64,000 nucleotides of DNA from contig JAHHHF010000093.1 of assembly GCA_019359495.1 (NCBI GenBank), positions 1 to 64,000 of the forward strand. Direction: 5' to 3'. Position 1 is the stretch's first letter. Each line of letters begins with the position of its first letter. Below are positions 53,423 to 61,984 of the stretch, one piece after another. Below the pieces are notes generated by a model, which saw nothing but the letters and a program-made list of their open reading frames with translations, was not told the DNA's origin and made no database searches. Source of the stretch: Goleter apudmare HA4340-LM2 (GTDB lineage: Bacteria > Cyanobacteriota > Cyanobacteriia > Cyanobacteriales > Nostocaceae). The translations under genes and the position numbers were made by a program.

Positions 53423-54319
53423 ATGTCTGAACACAATACAGACGCTCTGAAAAATTGGTTCATAGTTTTACCATTTATATTTATTCTCTGTTTATTTATT
53501 GTTTTGTTTGCCTTTGTGAATCTTGAGAGTTTATCTATAGAACAAAGATTAAATTATCGCACTCAATCTTTAACAAGCATTGGCTCGATTTTTGTTGCTA
53601 TTGCCCTTTTCATGAATGCATTCTATATTGCCAAGCATCTGGAGACTATAAATAGAACTGCAAAACTTGCTTTAATCAATGCCCAATCATTAGCAGTTCA
53701 GCAAATTACAGCATGTTTTTCTCAGTCCATCAAACAGCTAGGTAATGATAAAATTACTGTAAGATTGGGAGCAATTTATACTCTAGAACGCATTGCCAAA
53801 GAGTACCCAAAAGACCACTGGACAATCATAGAAATTCTCACCGCTTTTGTGCGAGAAAATACGACTTTGAAACTGGAAGAGATAGGAAAGAAAAAGAAAG
53901 TCATAAAAATTGGCACAGATATTCAAGCCGCACTGACTGTAATTGGACAGCACAATAGCAAGTATCAACTAGAAACTCACCAGCGAAGCCTCAATCATAT
54001 TGATATCAGGGATGCAGACCTGCATCAAGCTAACCTACAAGGTACTTCTTTGATCAGCGCTAACTTACAAGGTGTAGTTTTCATCGGCGCTAACCTCCAA
54101 AGTGCATTCCTGATCAGTGCTAACCTCCAAGGTGCAGTCCTCACAGACGCTAACCTCCAAGGTGCAGTTCTGATGGGAGCCAACCTAGAAATGGCAAACC
54201 TACAAGGAGCAGATATGACGGGAGCTAGATACCTCACATCAGAGCAAATTGAATTGGCAATTGGCGATCGCAATACTATTTTGCCAGAAAATTTAGCACG
54301 CCCCAAACATTGGCAGTAA
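53423..54319 (+). CDS. Membrane-anchored pentapeptide-repeat protein, medium paralogue
   Basis: A 298-residue relative of the preceding protein: two transmembrane helices (about 10-36, FIVLPFIFILCLFIVLFAFV, and 48-68), a linker, the same shared module (TVRLGAIYTLERIAKEYPKD, HWTIIEILTAFVREN, IGTDIQAALTVIGQ), only about 12 pentapeptides (about 205-265), and the cap AIGDRNTILPENLARPKHW. The three pentapeptide genes lie in tandem on the same strand with gaps of 343 and 111 bases, so they are likely the product of local duplication. Long gaps make a single operon uncertain. Confidence 0.87.
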   Translation: MSEHNTDALKNWFIVLPFIFILCLFIVLFAFVNLESLSIEQRLNYRTQSLTSIGSIFVAIALFMNAFYIAKHLETINRTAKLALINAQSLAVQQITACFSQSIKQLGNDKITVRLGAIYTLERIAKEYPKDHWTIIEILTAFVRENTTLKLEEIGKKKKVIKIGTDIQAALTVIGQHNSKYQLETHQRSLNHIDIRDADLHQANLQGTSLISANLQGVVFIGANLQSAFLISANLQGAVLTDANLQGAVLMGANLEMANLQGADMTGARYLTSEQIELAIGDRNTILPENLARPKHWQ

Positions 54320-54342
54320 CAAGACTATAGCAATTCACGTGC

Positions 54343-54612
54343 TTAAAACAAGGGGTTATGCTCATAATCCCAGCATTTGTCATTAGACCAGGTTCTACCA
54401 CTTTGAGCACATGCAGCTTGATTATTAATCCAAGGAATAGATGTCGGGTTGTGAGATGTAGATGCCGAACCAAACTCAATAGAAGATAATATCAAGAAGG
54501 CACTATAAAACCCTGAAGAAAACAGCGTGACAAAAAAAGTAGTCAATAGTGCAACTTTAGGATCATTTACACGATAATTATTCTTGCTTTTTGTATTTAA
54601 GCGATTGCACAT
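54343..54612 (-). CDS. Small single-pass membrane protein, unknown function
   Basis: About 89 residues. One hydrophobic helix (KVALLTTFFVTLFSSGFYSAF) near residues 18-43 and an extracytoplasmic tail with two Cys 13 residues apart (CAQSGRTWSNDKCWDYEH), possibly a disulfide. Start ATG at 54612 (MCNRLNTK); a longer TTG/ATG version adds 21 residues with no support. It is convergent with the third pentapeptide gene, 23 bases apart. Not recognised; the Cys pair suggests a secreted or periplasmic segment. Confidence 0.5.
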   Translation of the reverse strand: MCNRLNTKSKNNYRVNDPKVALLTTFFVTLFSSGFYSAFLILSSIEFGSASTSHNPTSIPWINNQAACAQSGRTWSNDKCWDYEHNPLF

Positions 54613-55292
54613 AAACTTTTCACTTCTCGAATGACAGTAGATAACAGCACCAAAACATCTCAATACTAGATGCATAATTTGATAAATTAATTATTTTTCC
54701 AAAATCTACTTTTTTGAAAAAATTATTTAATGTCACAAACTATGGAATCTTAGCGTTTTATTATCTGTACTAATTTTGCCATCAAATCAACTATGAGTAC
54801 CATAGCTGATCAATGATATTCATTGAGAAAAAACACTTAAGTACTGATTTGTAAAGCTTGTGTAATTTTAAGTGCTATCACTTAAAAAGATGCATATCAC
54901 AAAAAAGTAAACAATGCAAGGATTTGGTGAGATTCTACACTAACCTAGTGGTAGCTGCTTTGGGTTAATTTTTAATTTCAGCCTCTACCTAAATTATTTG
55001 TAATTTAAACTACAAACACATAAAACGCTGACACATTCTGAACACAGATGCAATCAATCGCCACAACAACAGCAATTATCCCCGCCTCCTGCACAAGCGT
55101 TGGTACAGCGTCTCTCGATATTTTTAAAAGTAGTTTACAAACCAATCAGGTTCAGTTTAAGTTCTCAAGGACAGCGAAATCTCCCAGAATGAGCCTTATC
55201 TCTCTGGGTTCCATACATACCATAAAGTTTTATGATATTTAATCTATTAAGCATTTCTGCGCGATTCCAAATCTACCTAGTAAAAACCAGCT
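54613..55292. other. Intergenic region upstream of leuB
   Basis: About 680 bp, strongly A+T-rich to 55020. An open frame at 55048-55242 lacks family features. It presumably holds the leuB promoter; no leucine-rich leader peptide or attenuator was recognised. Confidence 0.4.
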
Positions 55293-56381
55293 ATGACCCA
55301 GAACTACCGCATTACCCTACTCCCCGGCGATGGCATTGGCCCTGAAATTATGGCAGTAGCGGTAGACGTGCTGAATGTTGTCGGGAAACAATTTGATCTT
55401 CAGTTTGATTTTCAAGAAGCTTTAATTGGCGGTGCAGCCATTGACGCTACGGGCGAACCGCTACCAGCTGCGACTCTAGAAACTTGCCGCAATAGTGATG
55501 CTGTCTTACTCGCTGCTATTGGTGGTTACAAGTGGGATACTCTACCCTCTCACCAACGCCCAGAAGCAGGTTTGTTGGGATTACGTGCGGGTTTGGGACT
55601 GTTTGCTAATTTGCGCCCAGCGAAGATTTTGCCCCAGTTAATTGATGCTTCCACTTTGAAAAAGGAAGTGGTGGAAGGTGTGGATATTATGGTGGTGCGC
55701 GAACTCACTGGGGGAATTTACTTCGGTAAACCCAAAGGAATATTTGCTACGGAAACTGGTGAGAAACGCGGTGTAAATACGATGGTTTACACTGAGTCGG
55801 AAATTGACCGGATTGGACGAGTGGCCTTTGAAGCAGCGCGAAAACGGGGCGGTAAACTCTGTTCTGTAGATAAAGCCAATGTATTAGAAGTATCTCAGTT
55901 GTGGCGCGATCGCATTACTAAACTCTCCGTAGAATACCCCGATATCGAACTCTCTCATTTATATGTCGATAATGCCGCGATGCAGTTGTTACGCGCTCCC
56001 AAGCAGTTCGATACGATTGTCACAGGCAATTTATTTGGTGACATTCTCTCAGATGCAGCAGCTATGCTCACTGGTAGTATTGGCATGTTACCCTCTGCTA
56101 GTTTAGGAGCTTCTGGGCCTGGAGTCTTTGAACCTGTCCACGGTTCCGCCCCAGATATCGCAGGACAGGATAAAGCCAACCCCCTCGCCCAAGTTTTAAG
56201 TGCAGCGATGATGCTACGCTACGGCTTAAACCAACCAGCCGCCGCCGACAAAATTGAGCAAGCAGTATTCCAAGTTTTAGAGCAAGGCGATCGCACAGGT
56301 GATATCATCTCACCAGGAAAGAATCTGCTGGGTTGTCGAGCTATGGGTGAGGCACTTATTCACGCCTTAGAAGAAAAATAA
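55293..56381 (+). CDS. leuB: 3-isopropylmalate dehydrogenase
   Basis: NAD-dependent oxidative decarboxylase of leucine biosynthesis, 362 residues, cytoplasmic. It begins with the nucleotide-binding [11 protein letters not shown], has the substrate signature [13 protein letters not shown], the conserved Arg/Tyr/Lys region ([25 protein letters not shown]), the metal Asp loop [11 protein letters not shown], and [20 protein letters not shown] followed by [18 protein letters not shown]. It is complete and normal in length. leuC, leuD and leuA are not adjacent, as is common in cyanobacteria. Confidence 0.95.
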   Translation: MTQNYRITLLPGDGIGPEIMAVAVDVLNVVGKQFDLQFDFQEALIGGAAIDATGEPLPAATLETCRNSDAVLLAAIGGYKWDTLPSHQRPEAGLLGLRAGLGLFANLRPAKILPQLIDASTLKKEVVEGVDIMVVRELTGGIYFGKPKGIFATETGEKRGVNTMVYTESEIDRIGRVAFEAARKRGGKLCSVDKANVLEVSQLWRDRITKLSVEYPDIELSHLYVDNAAMQLLRAPKQFDTIVTGNLFGDILSDAAAMLTGSIGMLPSASLGASGPGVFEPVHGSAPDIAGQDKANPLAQVLSAAMMLRYGLNQPAAADKIEQAVFQVLEQGDRTGDIISPGKNLLGCRAMGEALIHALEEK

Positions 56382-56472
56382 TTTTCTTATTGATCAGTCA
56401 GAGCATTTTGGCAACCTTTGCAGGATCTTTTCGATAAACTAGAGACAAATTTAGCAAGCAAGTAGCAGTATA

Positions 56473-56736
56473 GTGCAAGCTTTACGACACCAAGGAAACG
56501 CCAATTTTAATACACCCAAGAACCAGCCACCTTTAATTGATACCGCCGTAATCAGGGCAGCTGGAGAGATTTACTACACTTATTGTGAAGTACATCCCGA
56601 AATCATTGGTCAAGCTTCAGGAGTAGCAATCAATCGCACCACTCATCGAGGCAAGGTGATTTTTACCAACAATCCCGTCCTCTTGCCCCAAGAGTGCTTT
56701 GTGCCGATGAATCAGATTGAATCACAGATGTATTAG
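56473..56736 (+). CDS. Small conserved-looking protein upstream of prepilin peptidase
   Basis: An 87-residue protein beginning with GTG at 56473. It is soluble, with a central segment PPLIDTAVIRAAGEIYYTYC and EVHPEIIGQASGVAINRTTH and a last part GKVIFTNNPVLLPQECFVPM. Real amino-acid composition and codon use suggest a gene; the family is not recognised. It ends exactly at a heptamer array (56735-56776), so its C-terminus may be set by the repeat. No membrane segment. Confidence 0.55.
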   Translation: MQALRHQGNANFNTPKNQPPLIDTAVIRAAGEIYYTYCEVHPEIIGQASGVAINRTTHRGKVIFTNNPVLLPQECFVPMNQIESQMY

Positions 56737-56839
56737 TCAAGAGTCAAGAGTCAAGGGTCAAGAGTCAAGGGTCAAAAACTCTGGACAAATAGCTGAAAAT
56801 CAACGACAAATGACAAATGACCACTGACAAATGACAACA
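56735..56839. repeat. Two STRR heptamer arrays running into the prepilin peptidase start
   Basis: Six heptamers of AGTCAAG or GGTCAAG type (56735-56776) begin at the stop codon of the upstream gene, and five of GACAAAT type (GACAAAT, GACAAAT, GACCACT, GACAAAT, GACAACA; 56805-56839) abut the prepilin peptidase ATG, leaving no normal ribosome-binding site. Confidence 0.8.
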
Positions 56840-57660
56840 TGGACATTTTGATGAGCGTCCCGGCGAGTCTCATTGTCTTCGCCTTGGGTGCATCTATCGG
56901 TAGCTTTATCAATGTTGTAGTTTATCGATTACCTGCTAAGTTATCGATTCTTTGGCCGCCTTCTCGCTGTCCCCATTGTCTTAACCAGCTAAAAGCCTAC
57001 GATAATGTACCCGTGCTGGGCTGGTTGCGCTTGCGAGGTAGGTGTCGTTATTGTAAAAGCAAAATATCTGTCCGTTATCCAGTGGTAGAAGCGTTAACGG
57101 GCATCGTATTTTTACTAGTATTTTTCATATTTAAAGTTTCAATTATTACAATAGGCTATTGGGCTTTTTGTAGTTGGTTATTAGCACTATCCTTGATTGA
57201 CCTGGATACAATGACCCTACCTAATCAACTGACGCAATCAGGTTTGGTATTGGGAATCATTTTTCAAATGGTTATCGGCTATTCCTCCAGTGGTAGTTGG
57301 GTAGAACTAGTCAAGCACCTAATGACGGGGATAGTAGGTGCCGTACTGGGTTTGTGGCTATTTGATGCGATCGCTTTAATTGGTTCCATCGTCTTGGGCA
57401 AAACCGCAATGGGCGCAGGAGATGCTAAATTAGCGGCGATGATGGGTGCTTGGTTGGGTTGGAAATATTTACTGTTGGCTGGTTTTATCGCCTGTGCTGT
57501 GGGAGCATTAGCAGGTGGTGGCGCAATTTTATTATCATCTAAAAAGTTGGGGCAAAAGATCCCGTTTGGCCCCTTTTTGGCTTTGGGAGCAGCGATCGCT
57601 TTATTTGGCGGCAAGGCTATTTTGTCGGCTTATTTACGGTTATTTTTTCCTATCAGTTGA
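56839..57660 (+). CDS. pilD: Prepilin peptidase / methyltransferase
   Basis: Polytopic aspartic peptidase (A24A) that cleaves and N-methylates type IV prepilins, needed for pili and natural transformation. The 273-residue protein has the methyltransferase-side Cys tetrad (SRCPHCLNQ...GRCRYCKSK), about seven to eight membrane helices, and both catalytic Asp motifs, DLDTMTLP and GAGDAKLAAMMG. The N-terminus SIGSFINVVVYRLP is canonical. Its ATG abuts heptamer repeats, so the start may be further in (MSVPASL at 56851). No other pil gene is near. Confidence 0.92.
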   Translation: MDILMSVPASLIVFALGASIGSFINVVVYRLPAKLSILWPPSRCPHCLNQLKAYDNVPVLGWLRLRGRCRYCKSKISVRYPVVEALTGIVFLLVFFIFKVSIITIGYWAFCSWLLALSLIDLDTMTLPNQLTQSGLVLGIIFQMVIGYSSSGSWVELVKHLMTGIVGAVLGLWLFDAIALIGSIVLGKTAMGAGDAKLAAMMGAWLGWKYLLLAGFIACAVGALAGGGAILLSSKKLGQKIPFGPFLALGAAIALFGGKAILSAYLRLFFPIS

Positions 57661-58167
57661 AATAGAGTCAGAATATACAATTCAAAATTTAAAAAATTTA
57701 CTTTTCGCGTCTTCCCTTTGTCAACCCATTAACTTATCATAAAAACCTCTAACCTTCATGACTGTAACCGTCATTACGCCATCCGTCATTCAGACTTTGG
57801 TAATATCAGCCTGTGACTTGTATTACCCTCTCAACGAGCTCAATGCTCATCACCTAGCAACACCAATTCTTGATTTGGGAGCAAGAAGTCCCCTAGAGGG
57901 TTTCGGGAAGAGCATCCTGTTTGGAAGTTAGGATTTTTAAAGCTTTGCCAGTACTTTCACAAGATTAGACCCACAAGAGACTTGTATTGGCATCAGCATT
58001 TTCGTTAAGCTGACAACCAAAGATGCAAAATTTATGTCTGATTGCTTAGAAACGCTATTTGAAGAGAACTAGGGAATAGGGAATGGGAGCTAGATAATTT
58101 ACCTTTTACCAGTACCCGTTACTTAAGACCTGTGGCTTGACCTCATACCTACTTGAATAAGATAAAA
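57661..58167. other. Intergenic region upstream of accD
   Basis: About 500 bp. One 57-codon open frame (57758-57931, MTVTVITPSVIQ) has no Shine-Dalgarno and no known family, and a shorter frame ending at 58071 (KLTTKDAKFMSDCLETLFEE) lacks a start; both may be spurious or gene remnants. No RNA gene is seen. Confidence 0.4.
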
Positions 58168-59118
58168 ATGGCAAACAACGAAGAATCACGCGGTTTAAAG
58201 TCTCTGTTAGATTGGTTTGCTAATCGACGGAAATCAGGAAACATCAACCTCGAACGCCAAGAACGTGAAATTGCTGATGGGCTGTGGCACAAGTGCCCTA
58301 AATGTGGTGTATTGACATATACAAAAGACTTAAGAGCCAATCAGATGGTTTGCACAGAATGTGGACATCATAATCGGGTGGATAGTGATGAACGCATCCG
58401 CCAATTGATAGATCACAACACTTGGCGGCCAATGGATGAGCATCTGCATCCTACCGATCCACTGCAATTCCGCGATCGCAAACCCTACAGCGATCGCTTG
58501 CGGGAAACACAGGAGAAAATTGGTTTAATCGATGCTGTTAAAACAGGCTTGGGTCAAATCAATGGCTTGCCCGTCGCCTTGGGAGTCATGGACTTCCGTT
58601 TCATGGGTGGTAGTATGGGTTCAGTCGTGGGCGAAAAACTCACCCGCATGATAGAGCAAGCCACCCAACGGCGGTATCCGGTATTGATTGTCTGTACCTC
58701 TGGCGGCGCTAGGATGCAAGAGGGTATGCTCTCGCTGATGCAGATGGCAAAAATCTCCGCAGCCCTAGAAAGACATCGCCAAGAGCGATTGTTATATATT
58801 CCTATTTTGACTAATCCCACCACAGGCGGTGTCACCGCTAGTTTTGCTATGTTGGGAGATATTATCATAGCAGAACCCAAAGCAACTATCGGTTTTGCTG
58901 GTCGGCGAGTAATTGAGCAAACCCTGCGAGAAAAACTACCTGAAGATTTTCAAAGTGCAGAAGATCTACTCAAGCACGGTTTTATAGATGATATTGTACC
59001 CCGTACCCAGTTAAAAAATACCCTCGCCCAACTAATTGCCCTACACCAACCAGTACTAACCACGCCTCACATGGTGTTATGGGAGACAATGAGCCTCAGT
59101 TCCACTGTGGCTGAATAA
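58168..59118 (+). CDS. accD: Acetyl-CoA carboxylase carboxyltransferase beta subunit
   Basis: Beta subunit of the carboxyltransferase that makes malonyl-CoA with AccA, first step of fatty-acid synthesis. Start ATG at 58168 gives 316 residues. An N-terminal zinc ribbon ([23 protein letters not shown]) is followed by the carboxyltransferase fold with [51 protein letters not shown] and the C-terminal [19 protein letters not shown]. It is complete and typical. A five-codon longer start at 58153 is improbable. It is a single gene. Confidence 0.95.
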   Translation: MANNEESRGLKSLLDWFANRRKSGNINLERQEREIADGLWHKCPKCGVLTYTKDLRANQMVCTECGHHNRVDSDERIRQLIDHNTWRPMDEHLHPTDPLQFRDRKPYSDRLRETQEKIGLIDAVKTGLGQINGLPVALGVMDFRFMGGSMGSVVGEKLTRMIEQATQRRYPVLIVCTSGGARMQEGMLSLMQMAKISAALERHRQERLLYIPILTNPTTGGVTASFAMLGDIIIAEPKATIGFAGRRVIEQTLREKLPEDFQSAEDLLKHGFIDDIVPRTQLKNTLAQLIALHQPVLTTPHMVLWETMSLSSTVAE

Positions 59119-59218
59119 GAAGATGAGGGGGACGAGGGAGAGAGGGGAAAGATTATCTGGTAAGTTGAAACCCTCAAAATTTAACTCTTCCCTCATCATT
59201 CCCCACCGACCTCAATCC

Positions 59219-60598
59219 TCACCTTTGCGGTTCTTGCACAAAAATCAGTGCTACAAGTGCCACTAATCGCATCAGACTAGAAAGAGCAAATAATCCTAAT
59301 AAGCCACCAAATTGGGCAAATTGGGCTAAAAAACCACCTATGGTTGCACCTAGAGCACCACTCACACCACCTACAGCAGCAGCGATCGCAAAATAAATAG
59401 ACCCGTTGGTTAACGATACAATTCCCAATTGCATATTGTTAGTACACAAATCAATGGCTGCCCAAGTTCCGCCTGTAAAGATATGTAACAAGGGCAACCA
59501 CAACCAAATATCTAAGTAATTACCACTAATACCCAGCCACAGCACAGGTGTGATTGCAACCAAAATTCCCAGCATTAGCAGAATGGGACGATTGCCAATT
59601 TTATCTGCCAACTTACCCCACAAAATCAGCATCAGCAGGTTTGCCCCTGCTTGCAGGCTACTGTAGGATGTGACCAAACTGACATCTAGATTCAACGTCT
59701 CCAGCATATAAAAGTTAAAAAAAGGAGCACTGAGATTCACAGATAGCATCCACAAGCTGAAATAAAGTAGAAATTTCAAAAAGTTAGAATCTTTCCAGAA
59801 GCTTGGCGGACTGGGTAAATCGGGTAGAGTCTCACTTGTTTGCAAACACTTACCAAAATCAAGATTTGGCATTTGGGGATTCACATCCACCTTAAAATAC
59901 TGACATCCCAGTCCCACTAATCCAAAAAAAATGCTAATAAGCAAAACCACCCCATAACCTTGGAGAGTCCCCCCGTACCAATGGGATACAGCTAAACCCG
60001 CCAAAGGTACACAGAGCAAATTAGTCAAGCTAGCTGCACTATTGCGAAACCCAAAATATCTACCCCGTAATCTCCGGGGAACCAGCATAGCGATCCAACT
60101 CAGCCATGATGCGCTTCCTAATCCTCCCAAAAGATGGCTGAATAAGACAACCAACAGTGTTAATGTGACCAACTGTTGGGAAGTTACCCCTATCCAGCTG
60201 GCACTTATAATCCCAATAGCGAGAATTAACCACAGTAACCGAGAAATCCCAAAAGTCAAAAGCGAATACTGAAAGCGGCTGGTAGTGCGTTCCGACAGGT
60301 AAGCGCCTAAAGGTTGAATGAGATTTACCAGCATAGGGATAGAAGACAGCATCCCGAATATCATTGGACTCGCATCCAACTCCACCAGAAAATTACTCAG
60401 TAAAATCCCACCGGTCGTAATAGAAAAAACTGTTGCAAGTATGCTATCTACAGTAGAGGCTTGTAAACTAGTGCGAATAGCATTTTTATAAATCAGAGGA
60501 CTGGGTTTGGAGGTCGCAGAGATTGCTGTTTGTGGTGTGGCAATCTGGGGAATTCCTAGAGTTATCAGCTTATCTGTTTCAATTTGAACAGAATCCAT
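59219..60598 (-). CDS. Major facilitator superfamily transporter
   Basis: A 459-residue MFS permease with about 12 hydrophobic helices and a long soluble N-terminus of about 35 residues. The loop-2 region YLSERTTSRFQY and LLILWGKLADKIGNRPILL (loop 8-9) carry the MFS-A-like motif. The soluble middle (about 255-275, CLQTSETLPDLPSP) separates the two six-helix halves. Substrate unknown; the family includes sugar, drug and organic-anion exporters. The gene stands alone between accD and repeat DNA. Confidence 0.87.
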   Translation of the reverse strand: MDSVQIETDKLITLGIPQIATPQTAISATSKPSPLIYKNAIRTSLQASTVDSILATVFSITTGGILLSNFLVELDASPMIFGMLSSIPMLVNLIQPLGAYLSERTTSRFQYSLLTFGISRLLWLILAIGIISASWIGVTSQQLVTLTLLVVLFSHLLGGLGSASWLSWIAMLVPRRLRGRYFGFRNSAASLTNLLCVPLAGLAVSHWYGGTLQGYGVVLLISIFFGLVGLGCQYFKVDVNPQMPNLDFGKCLQTSETLPDLPSPPSFWKDSNFLKFLLYFSLWMLSVNLSAPFFNFYMLETLNLDVSLVTSYSSLQAGANLLMLILWGKLADKIGNRPILLMLGILVAITPVLWLGISGNYLDIWLWLPLLHIFTGGTWAAIDLCTNNMQLGIVSLTNGSIYFAIAAAVGGVSGALGATIGGFLAQFAQFGGLLGLFALSSLMRLVALVALIFVQEPQR

Positions 60599-60823
60599 AA
60601 ATTAAGATTTACAGGTGAAGTACCCTAGCAATAGTGTAATTACTAATAAGTTACTCGCTATTTTAACTTGTATTTGATTTTAGAGAATAAAAAAGAAAAC
60701 CTGCGTATAGTTGTAAAACTTACTACAAAAAACTCTGCATAAACTCATTCAGCTTCCTGGCAAATGAATATGTGCGATGCCTACGGTAGTGGCGTGGCAA
60801 GGCTAAAATGTTGCAAACAATTT
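60599..60823. other. Intergenic region, MFS promoter side
   Basis: No gene; A+T-rich DNA upstream of the MFS gene on the minus strand. The GGGAGCATCCC repeat begins immediately to the right. Confidence 0.4.
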
Positions 60824-61044
60824 GGGAGCATCCCAAATGTGTAAATTTATTTTTTTGTAGTGATGGCTCTCTAGCCCGCTTCCTGGACATTAGGGAGCAA
60901 GATGCTCCCACTACAAATTTTATTTTTGCAAAATTGGGATGCTCCCAACAATTTTCTTGTGGTGCGGGCATCTTGCCCGCTAATTAGAACGGGCAGGATG
61001 CCTGTTCTACAAGAGATTGTTAATACACAAAATTAGCTTAGACA
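60824..61044. repeat. GGGAGCATCCC repeat, full copy 2
   Basis: A 221-bp unit matching 18549-18769 with only a few substitutions, including a changed centre in the last palindrome (GGGCAGGATGCCTGTTC against GGGCATATTGCCCGTAC). It inserts between the MFS gene and the toxin-antitoxin pair. Minus-strand open frames across it are repeat artefacts. Confidence 0.8.
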
Positions 61045-61348
61045 CGCTAGTAGGTGTAGCTATTGCTAAAGATAGCTTTACTTAAAATAGGGCATTGATT
61101 CTATTCGGTAGCGATCGTGCTGTTTTCCTGGATACTACTCACACAAAAATTAAAAGGGCAAAGGGAATAATCAGAATGTTAAGTAAGCGTAATGGCCGCG
61201 ATCGCATTACTCTGGTTCCCATAATCGCAGGCATATTACAGCCAAAGTCCATAATCAGCAATATAAAACTACCAAAGGCGATCGCAAAAGGTTTGGCCAT
61301 GGCTGGATAAAATATGATAATATGACCATAGTCATGACTAGAGTTATT

Positions 61349-61573
61349 ATGAAATCAATTTCCAAAAGTAAACTCAAAGTTCAACTTCTGGAATTCCTCA
61401 GACTTGTAGAGTCGGAGGGAGAAGAAATTATAGTTACTGATCGCGGTAGGCCAGTTGTGAAAATTTCTAAATATGCACAAGCACCTTCCACAGAAGAGTT
61501 ATTTGGGAGGATGCGTGGTAAGGTGAAATATTTTGAGGATTTAACTACACCCACAACTGAAGAATGGGGATAA
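61349..61573 (+). CDS. Antitoxin, Phd/YefM family
   Basis: A putative type II antitoxin of 74 residues (start ATG 61349, MKSISKSKLK; an upstream start at 61322 adds nine). The N-terminal half has the Phd/YefM fold (KLKVQLLEFLRLVESEGEEI, VTDRGRPVVKISKY), which binds operator DNA and represses its own promoter; the C-terminal part (ELFGRMRGKVKYF) should block the toxin. It overlaps the PIN toxin start by 10 bases. The likely operator lies in the preceding 100 bases, next to the repeat. Confidence 0.83.
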   Translation: MKSISKSKLKVQLLEFLRLVESEGEEIIVTDRGRPVVKISKYAQAPSTEELFGRMRGKVKYFEDLTTPTTEEWG

Positions 61574-61968
61574 ATGTGAAGATAGTCCTCGACACTTGCG
61601 CCTTAATCTGGTGGAGTTTAGATCCAGATAAGCTTTCTCAAAATGCTCAAACAGCTTGCAATAACATGGAAAGGGATAAAAATGGTCTTGTCCCGTCCAC
61701 AGCCATATGGGAAATTGCGATCAAAATTAAAAATCAAAAACTAGATTTAGGAGTCAATCTTAACGAATACGTAACAGCATTAAAAAAGTCTAGTGTCATC
61801 GAGATTGTACCCATTGATGAATATATTTGGCTGGAAAGTGTCAAGTTAGAATGGGGTCATCGAGATCCAGTAGATCGAGTCGTAGTCGCACTGGCCAGAA
61901 ATAATGACGCTGAAATAATTACAGTCGATAAAGAAATAACCAGTTTCTATTCAAAAGTGATTTGGTAG
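61564..61968 (+). CDS. PIN domain toxin (VapC-like ribonuclease)
   Basis: A 134-residue PIN nuclease. The first strand has Asp10 (KIVLDTCALIWW), then Glu in STAIWEIAIK, Asp in HRDPVDRVVVALA and Asp in IITVDKEI, all four acidic positions of the active site. It belongs to the group that pairs with Phd-type antitoxins, and the 10-base overlap supports coupling. A shorter start (GTG, KIVLDTCA) is possible. Cleavage target unknown. The convergent ABC gene ends 17 bases downstream. Confidence 0.83.
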   Translation: MGINVKIVLDTCALIWWSLDPDKLSQNAQTACNNMERDKNGLVPSTAIWEIAIKIKNQKLDLGVNLNEYVTALKKSSVIEIVPIDEYIWLESVKLEWGHRDPVDRVVVALARNNDAEIITVDKEITSFYSKVIW

Positions 61969-61984
61969 AGGTTGAAGAGTACGA

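Noticed and set aside
55048-55242. 64-codon frame before leuB, considered as a leader peptide
   Set aside because: Not leucine-rich, no terminator/antiterminator structure, no ribosome-binding site.
57758-57931. 57-codon frame MTVTVITPSVIQ
   Set aside because: No ribosome-binding site and no recognised family; kept only as a note in the intergenic entry.
61095-61310. 71-codon frame between the repeat and the Phd antitoxin
   Set aside because: Needs a non-ATG start, basic random composition, contains HIP1 sites; likely the antitoxin promoter region.
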